A DNA stretch of 64,000 nucleotides from Trissonchulus latispiculum (taxonomy: Eukaryota > Nematoda > Enoplea > Enoplida > Ironidae): NCBI GenBank assembly GCA_030248195.1, contig JASAND010006583.1, positions 40,660 through 104,659 on the forward strand. Direction: 5' to 3'. The stretch's first letter is position 1, and every line of letters begins with the position of its first letter. The notes beneath the pieces are model-generated. The model was not told the origin of the DNA. It ran no database searches and saw nothing but the letters and a program-made list of their open reading frames with translations. Both the position numbers and the translations under genes were made by a program. Shown here in pieces: positions 31,374-43,290 of this stretch.

Positions 31374-33629
31374 CCTGATTTCCGTTGGCGTAGTACAGTA
31401 CTTGAGAAGGTACATTGAGATTGGAATTCTGAAGATAGTAGTCTGAGGCAGAGACATTCGATCCGACAGCCTGATCTACCTTGGGAAAACCGCCAAAATC
31501 AACTGAATCGTTTGTTTGTAGTTCCTAACTCAAAACATCAGTAACTTTCGATACCAGCATAAAAGTTATCTCTAAACTTTGCCTAAAAATGTGTCAAAAG
31601 ATCATCTCTATCCTATCCTGCTCAGGAACTGGCGTTCCTGCCCTGTCTCTGGTTTAGACCACTAAGAAGTGGACATTATCAGATCCAAAGAAGAGGATTT
31701 AGTGAAGAGACTTAATTTAAAGCCTTTTAATTTAAATTATAATTATATTAGCAGCCATCTCCCGGTATCACCCCGCCTGGACCGACCCCATTATTGTGTG
31801 CTATCCAAACTTCCCTAACCACTCGTGAGGTTGCAGGTGTAACCTGACGAGATCACCCAACTCCATAGACCGGAATTGTAATACCCGACACTCTGTTAAT
31901 CTTAGCTAATCATTTGTTATATTGAATCTGTGCTGTAGTTTTCTGTAAAAGACTAATAGAGAGTAGACCTGAGTTTAATTACACGACACGCAACACACCC
32001 TAACGTGCCCAGTCATAATACCTGAAGAAGAGGACTAATAAATTAGTCTCAAGTTAATTGTTAACCGGTCAGTCACTAGTTTAGTCAATCTAATATTCGG
32101 AAATACTCAGTCCCTTAAAATAACCCTTTCCACCCAAGGGCTGGCAACTCTGGTAAATTGAGTAATCTGTAATCTTGTGAATATTTTGTAATCTTCGTTG
32201 CTGTTAATAATTGCCTTGAAACCATTCTGTCCCTTTAATTGTAACCATATCACGTTTAGATAATAAATTAATCTTGTTGCGTGCAAATCGTAGTCTACAT
32301 TTCAGCTGCTGAAAAGAGATCCAGGTGAGATCTCTCAGAGATAATACTAAAGGTAATCTGCTCAGATCCAATTAAGTTGGATCTGAATCTCAAGTCGAAG
32401 ACTAATTGTCTGATCTTAGTTTTGACCTGTTGCGTCAAAGCAATCCTATCCATACTCCAGGTGCGATTGGATAGTGCCTAACCCCTCCCAATTAAACGAA
32501 CTCACAGTAGTACCCCTAACAGGTTAGCTGTAGGGATCCCCGGTTTTGGTAAACCACCTTTCGGGAATCTCGTACATAAGTTTGTCTACCCAGGCAAACG
32601 CGCTAACCTTCCGTGTAAGCGAACTTTCAACCTAAGCGACCCCACTTTCGAAATCAAATTAAATTGGTCAAGTTTTCTATCCTAATCTCACTCAGTTCAT
32701 TACATATTGTAAGTAAGCCGGAAAAAATCAAAACTATTCGCACGATTTTGCACTCAAACTCATAATGTGAAGTAAACTACACAAGCTTTTTGAATCAAAC
32801 AAATTGGAACAAAATACTTTGCCAAAGTCATAACATCATCTAATTCTAATCATACGGTTTAACATTAGCACTTTTCTGTTTTATCATTATATATTTTAGT
32901 AAAATATTTCATTTAGCAGTATGATTGAAGTTTAGTTTCACTCAGCGGAAATTCTTTGGAAATATTTTCCGTATGGCTAGGATTCAGAGAATATGAAATA
33001 AAATCAATCACAATTGGTTCCTGAAGATGTGTAGTAAGCCATAACAATTGCAAAAAATGCAAAGTGAAACTCAGAATCTGTAAACCTTGTTTTGCTGAGA
33101 TTTTCCTTCTTACCGAGATTTGAAACCCACAGTCTGAAATCCCTCTCCTCCAAAAATAATAGCAGCAGCGATAAACCACTTACAGTCGACGGGACATGGA
33201 GAAGTTTAGATTTTAAAATAAAGATTTCAGACTCTCAGGGCCCATGTAATAGTTTTCATTTTCTAGTCAAGATTCAACGCAATCATTGTGGTTTCAAACC
33301 TAGATATAAGCTTGACAGGACATTGCAAATATTATGAGGACACTACTACAGCGACAAGCATTTAAAAACGACTCGATTAAGTTAAGAATATTTACATTGC
33401 TAGTTTTTGAATAATTGTTGAAGTTTTCAGTTGGCAAATATTGGTAAAACTTTGAAAAATATCCTATAACAGCAAAAAAATTCCTCCAATCAAAAATACC
33501 GGGTCAAGACCGGGTCAGAGCTCGTGACCCGGTGACCCGGTCCATATAGTGACCCGAACTGACCCGGTGACCCGGTCCATATAGTGACCCGAACTGACCC
33601 GGTGACCCGGTGACCCGGTTTCATCTCTG
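29126..33629. mobile_element. hAT-superfamily element, 4.5 kb, non-coding copy
   Basis: The ends are inverted (CAGAGATGAAACCGGGTCA), followed by arrays of GACCCGGT/ACCGGGTC in both arms. The element is flanked by a perfect 8-bp duplication GTAAGCAT (29118-29125 and 33630-33637). The 8-bp duplication and CAGAG ends are hAT hallmarks. I could not find a transposase. The interior is noncoding, with a (GATT)n stretch near 31345. It inserted 49 bp upstream of the first lectin exon. Confidence 0.85.
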
Positions 33630-33678
33630 GTAAGCATGCCAAGTATTTTTAAAAGTGGATTTCTGCTTATTATTTCAG

Positions 33679-33874
33679 TGGAACAAACTTGTCCTTCTGG
33701 CTTTGAGCAGTACGGCTGCAATTGCTATAAACACCTAACTGTGATCGCAGACTACAACGTTGCCTCAGCCAGTTGCAAGTCGTCAGCTACGAATGCGACT
33801 TTTCCAGTGTTTTTAAATGCCGAGGAATTCCGACAATTTCCTGCTTGGCACTTCTATGCTTCGGCGTCTAGTTC
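33679..33874 (+). CDS. Lectin exon 1 (exon 4)
   Basis: Acceptor TATTTCAG, donor GTAAGA, phase 1 in and 2 out. It encodes the N-terminal Cys pairs (CPSGFEQYGCNCYK) and the first helix region. Confidence 0.8.
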
Positions 33875-36206
33875 GTAAGAGTGTTTACTAATAACTGGTA
33901 TGTATTGTATTCAAGTCGCTCTAAACGCTCAACTTAAACTCTGGAGTCTGTTTCTAATGTGTTTGCATCATAGGAGCGCACTACAGTGAAGTTTATCTAT
34001 TTAAATATGCGAAGATTACAAATATGGTTGTTATTGCTATTATTATTTCTATTTATCTCCTGTATATTTTTTAGTGTCTATTTATTGCCCATACTTTATA
34101 GTGCAATTGTAATTAATTACGTAATTTGTTGTTTAAGTAAGAATCCATATTTCTGGACAGCTGGAGTGTGGGGCGATGAACAATGGGTACTTGAACACGA
34201 CCACAGTCAAAAATTTCCGTAAGTTGATTAATACGTTTGCGAATTCGTCAATGTTTCATGAACACTCACTGTTGAGCCCCAGACTATGTATATGGTCATA
34301 GTTCGCATTTCTCGTTGCAGATTATTGTGTCTTATAATTTATTTTATCATATCATTTATAATTATTTTATTTTATATACTTTTCTGAGCTTTGTCAAGCA
34401 GTTACATTACTTACAAAAGAAAAAACGTAGCAACTAAAAAGAGACCGGGGTACGCTTGTGTAAAGCAGACCTGTTAGTTGCAGCCCTCTAACCTCGATAG
34501 CAAATGCAAGTGTAGAGCCGTAGGCCGATGCAGCCAATGCCCGGTTATTGATATTTGGCAGAGGATTTGGTCAACTGTCTAGGTCGGGCATCGGCCATTG
34601 GCCATTCCTTCATGTTGGTCAAGTAATCGTTGGCCTAGCTTAGACGTATTGATGTTCACACCTACACTTTCAGAGAATTATTTCTTGCGTGCTTTATTTA
34701 CTTTTGCGTTATCGTAAGAGTTTGCAAATCTTTAGTATGTACCAAACGATATACCGTAGTGAGTACTCGCAACCAAAGGTTTGCAAAACCCTCTTGTTCC
34801 GACGACTGAAAAGCGGATAAAACTGAATGTAATGAAAACGCTTCAGGATTAATCGCGTAAAGGAGTGCACAACTTCTACACAAATTTAAAAACTAGCATC
34901 GAAAGTATTTTAAAGGTAAATGAAGTAATTTCTGAAAGTTTCATAAACGTTCAAGTTGATTTGAGCCGTGTACTAACAATAAGTGTCGGAAGGAATCACA
35001 ACCTTAAACACCCAAATTTTCAATTGCACACGCACCCGTGTTATTTAAGCGAATGAAAGCTTTGCTGTTGCAAGCAACATTTATCTATTAGATCTAAAAC
35101 TGATTAATCAAAGTAATTAACGGAAAGATTGCATTATTGCTGTTCTCAATTGTAGATATACAAAATTTTCTATTGGCATGGAGACAGGTAGTCCGGGTGC
35201 CAGTTGTTTATCCTATCTTGTTCAAGACGAATACACGGCCTACACAGTAGCAGACTCTTGCTCGAACAGGGAGGTTATTTGCCAGGTTCGGTGGTGTGCA
35301 AGTAAGTGACAAACCCTCCTAACCAGAATCAACATCTGCTGACAAGATTCGAATCTAATTGTGCAGTCAAAAATTTTCCTAAGTCGTCAATACGGTACAG
35401 CTATTCAAAAACGCCAAATTATGCAACTTCAAAGACTGTGCCTTTGATGCAGGCGCGTGAACGAAGCTCTCATCGAATTGCTTTTGTAAAATACCTGCAA
35501 CTTCGAAAGGTTGAAATCAGAGAAGTGAACTAGGTACGCTATACGGGGATGTGGCTCAGTGGTAGGCGTTATACTACAAATCCAAAGCCACTTCTATGTT
35601 ACGTTACTGTACTATGCAATTGGATTTACTTCGGTAAGTTTACCTTTAAAACTATCAATTCACGTGTAAAAATAAGCTGAATGCGTTAAAATTAGTCGTT
35701 TATCAAGCTAGCTGCATTTTGAAACTGACGGGCAAATACCTACTGCATATAAAATTAAATGTTTAGATAAATGAAGTTAAAACTTTTAGTCGGCAAATTA
35801 TTGCTTGAAACAAATAAGAAATTTCTTTACTTGAATTGAAAGTCGTCATCTAGCATCCTCAAAAAATTATTATGTAGAATTAATACGTGCCATGCACATT
35901 CAGCCAAAAAAGCAGGTTTCATAAGACACTTTCTCAGCAATGAAAAGCTCGGCAATGTCTTTTGCTCGCAGCTTATGCAATTCATAATTTTTTGATTTTC
36001 TGGACCTTCTGTAAAACTTGACTTTTGAACATTCTCGGCTGTGCGATTTTCGACAAAGAATATTCAACCGTCAATTATTATAGCACCTGAATTTGCGACG
36101 TCTCGCACAATTACTGGAAAAGACGAATTGACTACAACGGACACAACAACAACAATAACTACTACTACAACCACAACCGCAACAACAACAACTACTACTA
36201 CTACTT

Positions 36207-36273
<67 letters not shown>

Positions 36274-36311
36274 AACCACAACCACAACAACAACAACTAC
36301 TACTACTACTT

Positions 36312-36351
<40 letters not shown>

Positions 36352-36386
36352 TACTACTACTACTACTTCTACTACTACTACTACTT

Positions 36387-36429
<43 letters not shown>

Positions 36430-36979
36430 AACTGCTACTACAATTACTACTACTACTGCTACTACTACTAAAACTGCTACTGCAACTACAACTACTACTA
36501 CAGCTACTACTACAATTACTAAAAGAACTACTACTACAACAACTACTGCTACTATCACTACTACTAAAGCTATCACTACTACTGCTTCTACTACTGCTGC
36601 AGCTACAATAACTAATACCGGTACCACTTCTATAACTACTACTAAAACTAGTATACCCGCAACAATGACGACTACAACAACTGCTACTATAACAACCAGG
36701 ACTTCAACTACTACTGGTACTACTACTACAACAACAACTAATACTGGCACTGCTACCACTTCTATAACAACTACTACTACAACTATTGCCACTATTACTG
36801 CTACTATTATAACTGCTACAACAACTAATACTGGTACTAGTTCCACAACTGCTATTAAAACTACTATACCTGCAACAATCACTACTGCAACAACTGCTAC
36901 AACTACTATTGGTACTCTTACTACGGCAACTACCACTACAACAAGTAATGCTAATGCTGGCACTGCTACTACTACTACA

Positions 36980-37039
<60 letters not shown>

Positions 37040-37084
37040 ACTAGTACTACTACTACTACTACTACCACTACTACCACTATTACC

Positions 37085-37116
<32 letters not shown>

Positions 37117-37199
37117 AACTACTACTGCTAGAACTACTACTACAACAGTTACTACTACAACACCAAGTATTACTATTACTACTACAACTACTACTTCTG

Positions 37200-37230
<31 letters not shown>

Positions 37231-37246
37231 AACTACTACTACTACA

Positions 37247-37326
<80 letters not shown>

Positions 37327-39115
37327 CACTACTACTACTACTACTACTACCACTACTACTACAACAGTTAGTACTACAACACCTAGTATTACTATTACTA
37401 CTACAACTACTACTTCTGCTACTAATACTAGAGCTATAAAAACAGCAACAATAATTACTACTAGTGCTACTGCTACAACTGCTACTACAACAACCAGGAC
37501 AACGACAACTACGACTCGTACTACTAGTACAACAACAACTACTACAACTACTACTACTATTGCCACTACCAGTCGTGCTGTTGCTACTACTTCAGCAATA
37601 ACAGCTCCTACGACGACTACTTTTAGTACCAGGATTGCCGCTGCTACTATCACTGCTACTGACAAGCAAAACAAGTTCAAAACTACTAGCGATATGCAAA
37701 CTACACAGCTGCAAACGGTCAGCTCTGAAGCAACAAATATGCACAAGACTGCAGCTACTAGCAAGCAGACCTTTGCGCAGATCAGCAGTGCCAGTTCTAC
37801 TGCAGCAGCAGCTGCAAATCCAATAACTGCATACTCAACAGCACAGTCACCGTTGGACCATACTATGACCGGAACAACGCAAACCGCCAATACAGAATCA
37901 AAGCAGTCTAGTGCTGGAAGCTTTATGAAAACCAGTGCCCAAGAAGCAGCAGCAGTAGCACAGTCACTCGCCAGCATAGTCACTACCCCTGCGATTACCG
38001 TCACAACAACAACAAAGTTGACAATTTCGATTGGTAAATATGAACCGCAAACCATGGTTTTACACTGAATAATCGTAAGGTTTTAAGCCGTCACACCATA
38101 GGTTTAGTTCTTAGTTCAATTTTGGGCGTTGTTCATTTTCATTGTGGTATTGCTAAGTGAAAGCAATTCTTATTCGGTTAGAGATTTTGTTATATAATAG
38201 CGATGCCACGGTCCAAATATATGTCACCCTTCCTGTTTATTTTTACTAAGGAAATGTATGCTAAGAATTGCAGTGATTGTTGATGTTATAAACTTCAGAC
38301 CTACGTTCTACAAATCTGGCTATATCTAAAGGTCTTATTAATGGCAACAGACGCCTTCAACCTTTTTTCCAAGTTTTCTACAGATAACGTTCTACATATC
38401 AGTCTCCACAGACAACTGCTAACGTTTCAAGCAGCTTAGGCACTGAAGGCAAATATACCGGATTTTTAAACACTATTTTGCATCCATACAATCGGCAGGT
38501 TTATTTGCTTTCGTTGGTGGAAAGGTTGTTCCTGACTTCTTGCAAATGTTCTATAATTTTAGATGTCATGTATAGTAATAAATTATTGCAGATGAATCCG
38601 AATGCGAGCCATATATGTGCTACCACACCGCAACGTGCGTGTCTTTCAGCAATAGTTTTCAATGTATATGTGCTCCAGGAATGACTGGTATAAAGTGCGA
38701 CATAGGTAAGAAGGGTGTGTGCACACAATCATCAAACGTAACAGAATGTTCTTGTTCATTTTTGTAATTAATGTAAATAATATTCAGAATTTGCAGCTGA
38801 TTAGCTGTCGTTAACACAATTGCAGATTATTATATTTTTCATTTTATCAATAGCTCTCATTTGATCACTAGTTCTCTAAGAGATAACAAAAAATTTTAAA
38901 TCAAAGCGGGTTCTGAGAATGCATCGAATGAGTCAGATCCTAAACGCGTTAACAAATTGAAAATTTTAGACATCGATGAGTGTGCGTTGCCTGAAAATGA
39001 AGACTTGTGTGATAAAGATCAGTCTTGTATCGATTATGAAGGAGGCATTTCGTGTGTCAATGATACAACACTTGTTGCAGCAGTGTCGCTGCTGCAAAGG
39101 AACAATACCGTTGAG
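33679..39115 (+). CDS. C-type lectin, threonine mucin and EGF exons (exons 4-9)
   Basis: Exons 33679-33874, 34138-34218 and 35156-35301 join in matching phases to a complete C-type lectin domain. It shows CPSGFEQYGCNCYK, the FWTAGVWGDEQWVLE strand region and the closing Cys pair in CSNREVICQV. The Ca2+-site EPN/QPD-WND motifs are not evident, so sugar binding is uncertain. Exon 36084-38033 adds ~650 residues dominated by Thr (mucin-like, heavily O-glycosylated if made). Exons 38592-38705 and 38970-39115 add an EGF domain (six Cys) and a Ca2+-binding type EGF beginning DIDECA. All modules to the first EGF are phase 1-1, the classic shuffling class. They could extend the ectodomain of the channel started at 3650 or belong to a separate gene. 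No C-terminus is resolved. Confidence 0.7.
34138..34218 (+). CDS. Lectin exon 2 (exon 5)
   Basis: Twenty-seven codons, phase 2 in and 2 out, with FWTAGVWGDEQWVLE, the conserved W-G strand of C-type lectins. Donor GTAAGT. Confidence 0.75.
35156..35301 (+). CDS. Lectin exon 3 (exon 6)
   Basis: Phase 2 in and 1 out. It encodes GASCLSYLV and DSCSNREVICQV, the last two disulphide cysteines of the lectin fold. Donor GTAAGT. Confidence 0.75.
35548..35592 (+). repeat. tRNA-derived SINE head fragment
   Basis: GGGGATGTGGCTCAGTGGTA followed by GGCGTTATACTAC resembles the 5' half of a tRNA with an A box. No B box follows, so it is not a working tRNA. Confidence 0.45.
36084..38033 (+). CDS. Threonine-rich mucin exon (exon 7)
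   Basis: Read from the phase-1 acceptor ATTATAG to the phase-1 donor GTAAAT, it encodes ~650 residues. Residues from about 15 to 520 are mostly Thr from (ACT/ACA)n triplets with Ser, Ala and Ile interruptions, then a mixed Ser/Thr/Ala tail. The antisense Val-rich frame is a shadow. Array length probably varies between individuals. Confidence 0.7.
38592..38705 (+). CDS. EGF exon (exon 8)
   Basis: Phase 1-1 exon with six cysteines in EGF spacing: CEPYMCYHTATC, then FQCICAPGMTGIKC. Donor GTAAGA. Confidence 0.8.
38970..39115 (+). CDS. Calcium-binding EGF exon (exon 9)
   Basis: Phase 1 in and 0 out. DIDECALPENEDLC followed by DQSCIDYEGGISC matches the start of a Ca2+-binding EGF. The last loop is replaced by a helical-looking segment (LVAAVSLLQRNN). 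Confidence 0.75.
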
Positions 39116-39328
39116 GTAATCAACTTGTGGGCAGCTTCTTGCTTCTTAAGTTGGTTGATGTTTTATGCTCCCATCGTATAAAGCTAAAACATTGCCCCAA
39201 ATGTTAAGAAAAGAAAGACTATTATAATAATATTATAGCAAAGTAAAATTCAAATTTAAAATGAATAGCTGACTAGTTGACTTATATGGCCGGTCATGAA
39301 ATTAGGCAAGTTTTCGTTTTTGCTTCAG

Positions 39329-39344
39329 CTGGATGAACTCACAG
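39329..39344 (+). CDS. Possible 16-nt micro-exon or start of a terminal exon
   Basis: After acceptor TTGCTTCAG, CTGGATGAACTCACAG continues phase 0 from exon 9 (LDELT) and is followed by a GTAACA donor. Read through instead, the frame ends at a TGA at about 39386, which would make a short C-terminus. Confidence 0.3.
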
Positions 39345-39829
39345 GTAACAGCTCAGAACTCCGTTATCACGCATTCCTGTACTTTTGAATTTAGAATTTT
39401 GTAACAATGATAGCTACTGCTAGCTACTAGCAGGAGTGCATAATTGCACTATTATTAGGAAGAAGAGTAAACCACTACAGGGCTCCTGTTCTTGGCATTG
39501 CGTAACGGTGTTCCGACCATATCCCCTGGGGATTGTCCCCTTCGCGGAACAGAATCACCATAAAAAGTCCCCATGGGTATCCCCAAGGGAAGTTTGTGAA
39601 AACTTTCGAATCTGGTGCCCCCGGCGCATTCTCCAGGGGAATCCCCATAAAAATCCTCATCGTGTGAAACCGGCTTTAGTTTGCGCAGAATGTATAGTAT
39701 CTATAGTCTAAGATTTTTAATAGCTACACGGATTTACAGTATTCCGCGTGTTTTAAAGTGGTAGACCGGTAGACTGGTAGGACAAGAGTATATCTGAGCA
39801 TAAATACAGGCAAGTGCCATAAATCGTCT
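39345..39829. other. Noncoding with one arm of a MITE-related repeat
   Basis: At 39459-39520 a sequence with TGGCATTGCGTAACGGTG recurs in both arms of the MITE at 39830-40380. It is probably a partial third copy. Confidence 0.5.
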
Positions 39830-40380
39830 ATATTTAAGAAGAATAAGCCACTAGATGGCTCCTGTTCGTGGCATTGCGTAACGGTGCACCGACCACAATA
39901 CGCGAATGTTCCACCGTTTGGGGAGGCGGTCGACCAAATCGACAGCGCACACACACACCCCCTCCGTTTGGTGGGGGGGGTAACCAAGAAGAGGTCCCGT
40001 TTGGTGGCGGGGGTAGCCAACAGCCAATCAGATTGCAAAAGCGCCCTCCCCCTCCAATTTGGGGAGGGTCTCGCAAAGGATTACGGTAGTTTTAGTTCTA
40101 TTCGAAAAAGGGCCCCTTTTTGGAGGAGGGGGGGGGTCACAAAAAGTGGTCCCCGTTTGTGTGGGGTCGCCTACAGTCTATCAGACTGAGCCAAACTTAG
40201 CTTGCTTGAGTGACCCCCCAAACGGGGACCTCTTTCAGCGATCCCCCCACCAAACGGAGGAGGGCAAACCTGTGGACCCCCCCCCCCAAACGGGGAAACA
40301 TTCACGTATTGTGGCACCGTTACGCAATGCCAAGAAGAGGAGCCCTCTAGTGGCTTACTCTTTTTCTTAATAGAAGAAGA
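39830..40380. mobile_element. Foldback MITE with homopolymer-rich core
   Basis: Inverted arms carry AAGCCACTAGA.GGCTCCT and GGCATTGCGTAACGGTG (left 39848-39890, mirrored at 40310-40365). The core is made of (C)n/(G)n tracts and CCGTTTGGGG units. The open frames across it come from the composition. Confidence 0.7.
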
Positions 40381-42440
40381 ATATCAAGGACTCTTGCTAC
40401 TAGCTTTATTTTTCACAAAGCGGCTACATTAACAGTGCAACATATCGGGACTTAGACGATTTTGGGTCACAAATGAAAATTTTTAAAAGTGGTGAACTTT
40501 GGCATCAAATGAAAGCCCTAAGTGAGCTGAGCAACTTTTGTCATAGAACTGCGTCTTTATTTTCTCAATTTTAAGGATAGACACAGGCCATCACACACAT
40601 ATTATCCTCCTTTGTGCGGAGCATTTTTGTTACTTGTATATATATGTGTTAAAAATACAACATTTTCAAATGACCGTAAGACCTTAATTTTAATACAAAA
40701 ACTAATATAGTTTGATGCAATTGTACTAAAAACAACCCGCTCTTTCATTTGGAATGATTAGAAATGCTCCTGGCAGCTTGCCAAAAATTTTTTGGGGTGG
40801 TTTTTTTCCCGCATATATATATATGGGTTTTTTCCCGCATTGGGTTTTTTTCCCGCCAGCTTGGGACAATTTTTCTCACTAACGGCGCATCCTAGAGAGG
40901 TGTTCTATAGCTCATAAGAAAGCTTACGACTAGGCCTAGCTACCTGTATAATCAGCATTTCGATATGTCAAACCATTAAAAGTTCTGGCCAAAAATCTGA
41001 AAAGTGGGTTTTTTCCCGCTTGACTATACCTATATAATTTTTTAATATTTTTTAAATTTTCCCATAATTCCAAAAAATGAGTTCTACACGTCCAAAAGTC
41101 CGAAAAAATGGCGTTTTTTCCCGATTGACTATAGCCATGGGGTGAAAAAAAACCCACCCCCTTTTTGGGGGGAAAAAAAACCCACCCGCCTCCTGGGTCA
41201 TGGGTTGGAGATATGAGCTCCAAAACATAGCAGCAGGAAGCGCGACTCTTTCTAACCTACGTATGCAAAGATCAAGTCATTTGGTTCACTCCTGCTCATT
41301 TTATGACATTTTGAAAATGACAACTACTTTTTGGTTCAACCATCCAAAAATTTACCAAAAGTTTGGACCGATGTAACTTTTGACTGGGTTGGGTTAGAAA
41401 AGTTTTGCAAATATCTGCAATGATGGCAACTCTTCCTCTTTGCACACAGCCAAAATTAGACCGATCCGTTGTACCGTTGGTCTGGCACATTGCCAAAAGT
41501 GGCGGGGAAAAAAAACCCACTTTGGGGGGAAAAAAAACCCACCCAAATTTTTTTGAAAAATTTTTTAACAACTCAACACGGAAACAATTAGAGACTATAG
41601 CACGGTACTATCGAGCACGCTGCGTCATCCTATGCGGTCAGAGTCGGACAATTTTGCTTTCCTGGCTAGCTAGGGGACAAAAACCTTGAAAGTGCCATTT
41701 CGCTGCTGGAGGACCCAATACAGGTACAATTGTGGATTTTAACAGCCAATTCTACGTAAAAAACCATTCTCTACACGATAGAATAATAAGTTTTATCAAA
41801 TTACATCATTTTTAGCATTTTTCAAAAATTGCCCTATGTTTATGTGTTAAACTTTATGAAACCTGGCCAGTTGATGCAGCATTTTCAACGGCACATGAGA
41901 TCTCAAAAAAAGCTACTTAGATCGGGTTTTTTGGTTCATACTAACTAAAAAAGGGTTGAATTTTACACTGGAAGTGTCAGAATTGCGATAGAACAATTTT
42001 TAAGACCTGTGAGGGGTGGGTTTATTTTCCCCCCATTTGGGTTTTTTTCCCCCCCATTGGGTTTTTTTCCCCCGCTACTTTTTGCATTATACCGCCCTAA
42101 CGGTACAACCTACAGAAGTGCAAATAGGCTTAAAAGAAAGTTCTAAGTACGCCAAGTACGATGGTATATAAAGTTCTCAGATTGCCCTTATAATAAAAAA
42201 GTTCCAGCCAAAATCCGAAAATGTGGGTTTTTTTTCCCCCCATGGCTATATACCGGCTGGCTCCCCCCCCCTGGCCAAAATATAAATATATACCCGCTGA
42301 AACTATAAGCACGGGCCGATTTTGAGAGAACCCTGCTGCCTTAATATGAAGTTCCAGCCTAGTTTCACAAAATGCGGATTCCCTCCTCCCCATGGCTAAT
42401 ATGCTTAGATTAACCGTAAATATCTTCTAAAAACATATTT
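40381..42440. repeat. Foldback/low-complexity region with GGGTTTTTTCCCGC units
   Basis: Repeated GGGTTTTTTCCCGC and its mirror GGGGAAAAAAAACCCACCC occur at 40795-40860, 41010-41190, 41505-41545, 42005-42075 and 42220-42245. They look like several nested or tandem foldback elements. No gene is recognised. Confidence 0.55.
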
Positions 42441-42469
42441 TTCAAATATTTTCAAGATTTACTAGATTT

Positions 42470-42830
42470 GTAAAATATCTGAAAAAAGTCTGGAAAATGT
42501 CTGGAAAATGGCTAGAAAAAGTCTGGAAAATGTCTGGAAAAAACCTGGAAAGTCTAGAAAAAGTCTGGAAAAAATCTGGAAAATGCCTGGAAAAACGTTT
42601 TCCAGACTTTTTCCTGGGATTTTCCAGACTTTTTCCAGACATTTTCAAAATCTAGAAAATACCTTGAAAATATCTGGAAAATGTCTGGAAAAATTTTTCC
42701 AGGTATTTTCCAGACTTTTTCCAAGTAACAGAAAAAACCTGGAAAAAGTCTGGAAAATTTTTGCGTTAAAAAATTTTTCCAGATTTTTTCCAGACTTTTT
42801 CCGGAAAAAGTTTTCCTGTGATTTTAGCAC
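42470..42830. repeat. CTGGAAAA inverted minisatellite
   Basis: About fifteen units of GTCTGGAAAA on the plus strand (42487-42595 and 42670-42760) alternate with TTTTCCAGAC units on the other (42598-42640 and 42700-42805). This gives large potential hairpins. Open frames here are by-products. Confidence 0.75.
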
Positions 42831-42949
42831 AAATTTGGCAATTTTCAAGCCCTATTTTCGCATACGAAAACTATTGACAGAAGCTTTTGATTGAGTATGT
42901 TTAATGTACTGTACATCAAAAAAGGAGCATTTTCAGCCAAAAAAACTTG

Positions 42950-43290
42950 GGTACAGTTTAGGAGAGGTCCCCCCCCCAAATTTCGGATTTTGGGGGGGTC
43001 CCCCGAGCCAAATTTGGACCTTCTACTCCCCCCCCCAACCCAAACAGGTGGTACACCTATGATCAAAATTGTTGCAATATTGCTAATTTTAAGTTGTAAA
43101 TAGCGTTTTCTAGCAAAATATCAATTTTTTTTCTAAAATTTTTGGCGTAAAAATTTCCCCCCAAATCCAATTTTTCCAGACCCCACCCCACACAAAATTG
43201 GCCTACCCCACACACCCTAATTTCGGCTACCCCCGCCCCCAACATTTTCTAAGTACAACACCTATATATATATGATCATAAACTACCCCC
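42950..43290. repeat. Poly-C/poly-G rich segment
   Basis: CCCCCCCCC and GGGGGGG tracts linked by AAATTTCGG-type spacers. It shares composition with the elements at 39.8-42.4 kb. Confidence 0.5.

Noticed and set aside
36064..38055. 663-codon Val-rich frame on the minus strand
   Set aside because: It is the antisense shadow of the ACT/ACA repeat in the mucin exon and has no splice context.
39868..40370. Overlapping frames rich in Gly/Pro/Arg
   Set aside because: They follow the homopolymer-rich core of a foldback MITE and show no domain.
42442..42894. Frames with repeated SLENVWKKPGK or FSRHFPDIFQTFSR
   Set aside because: Products of the CTGGAAAA minisatellite on both strands.
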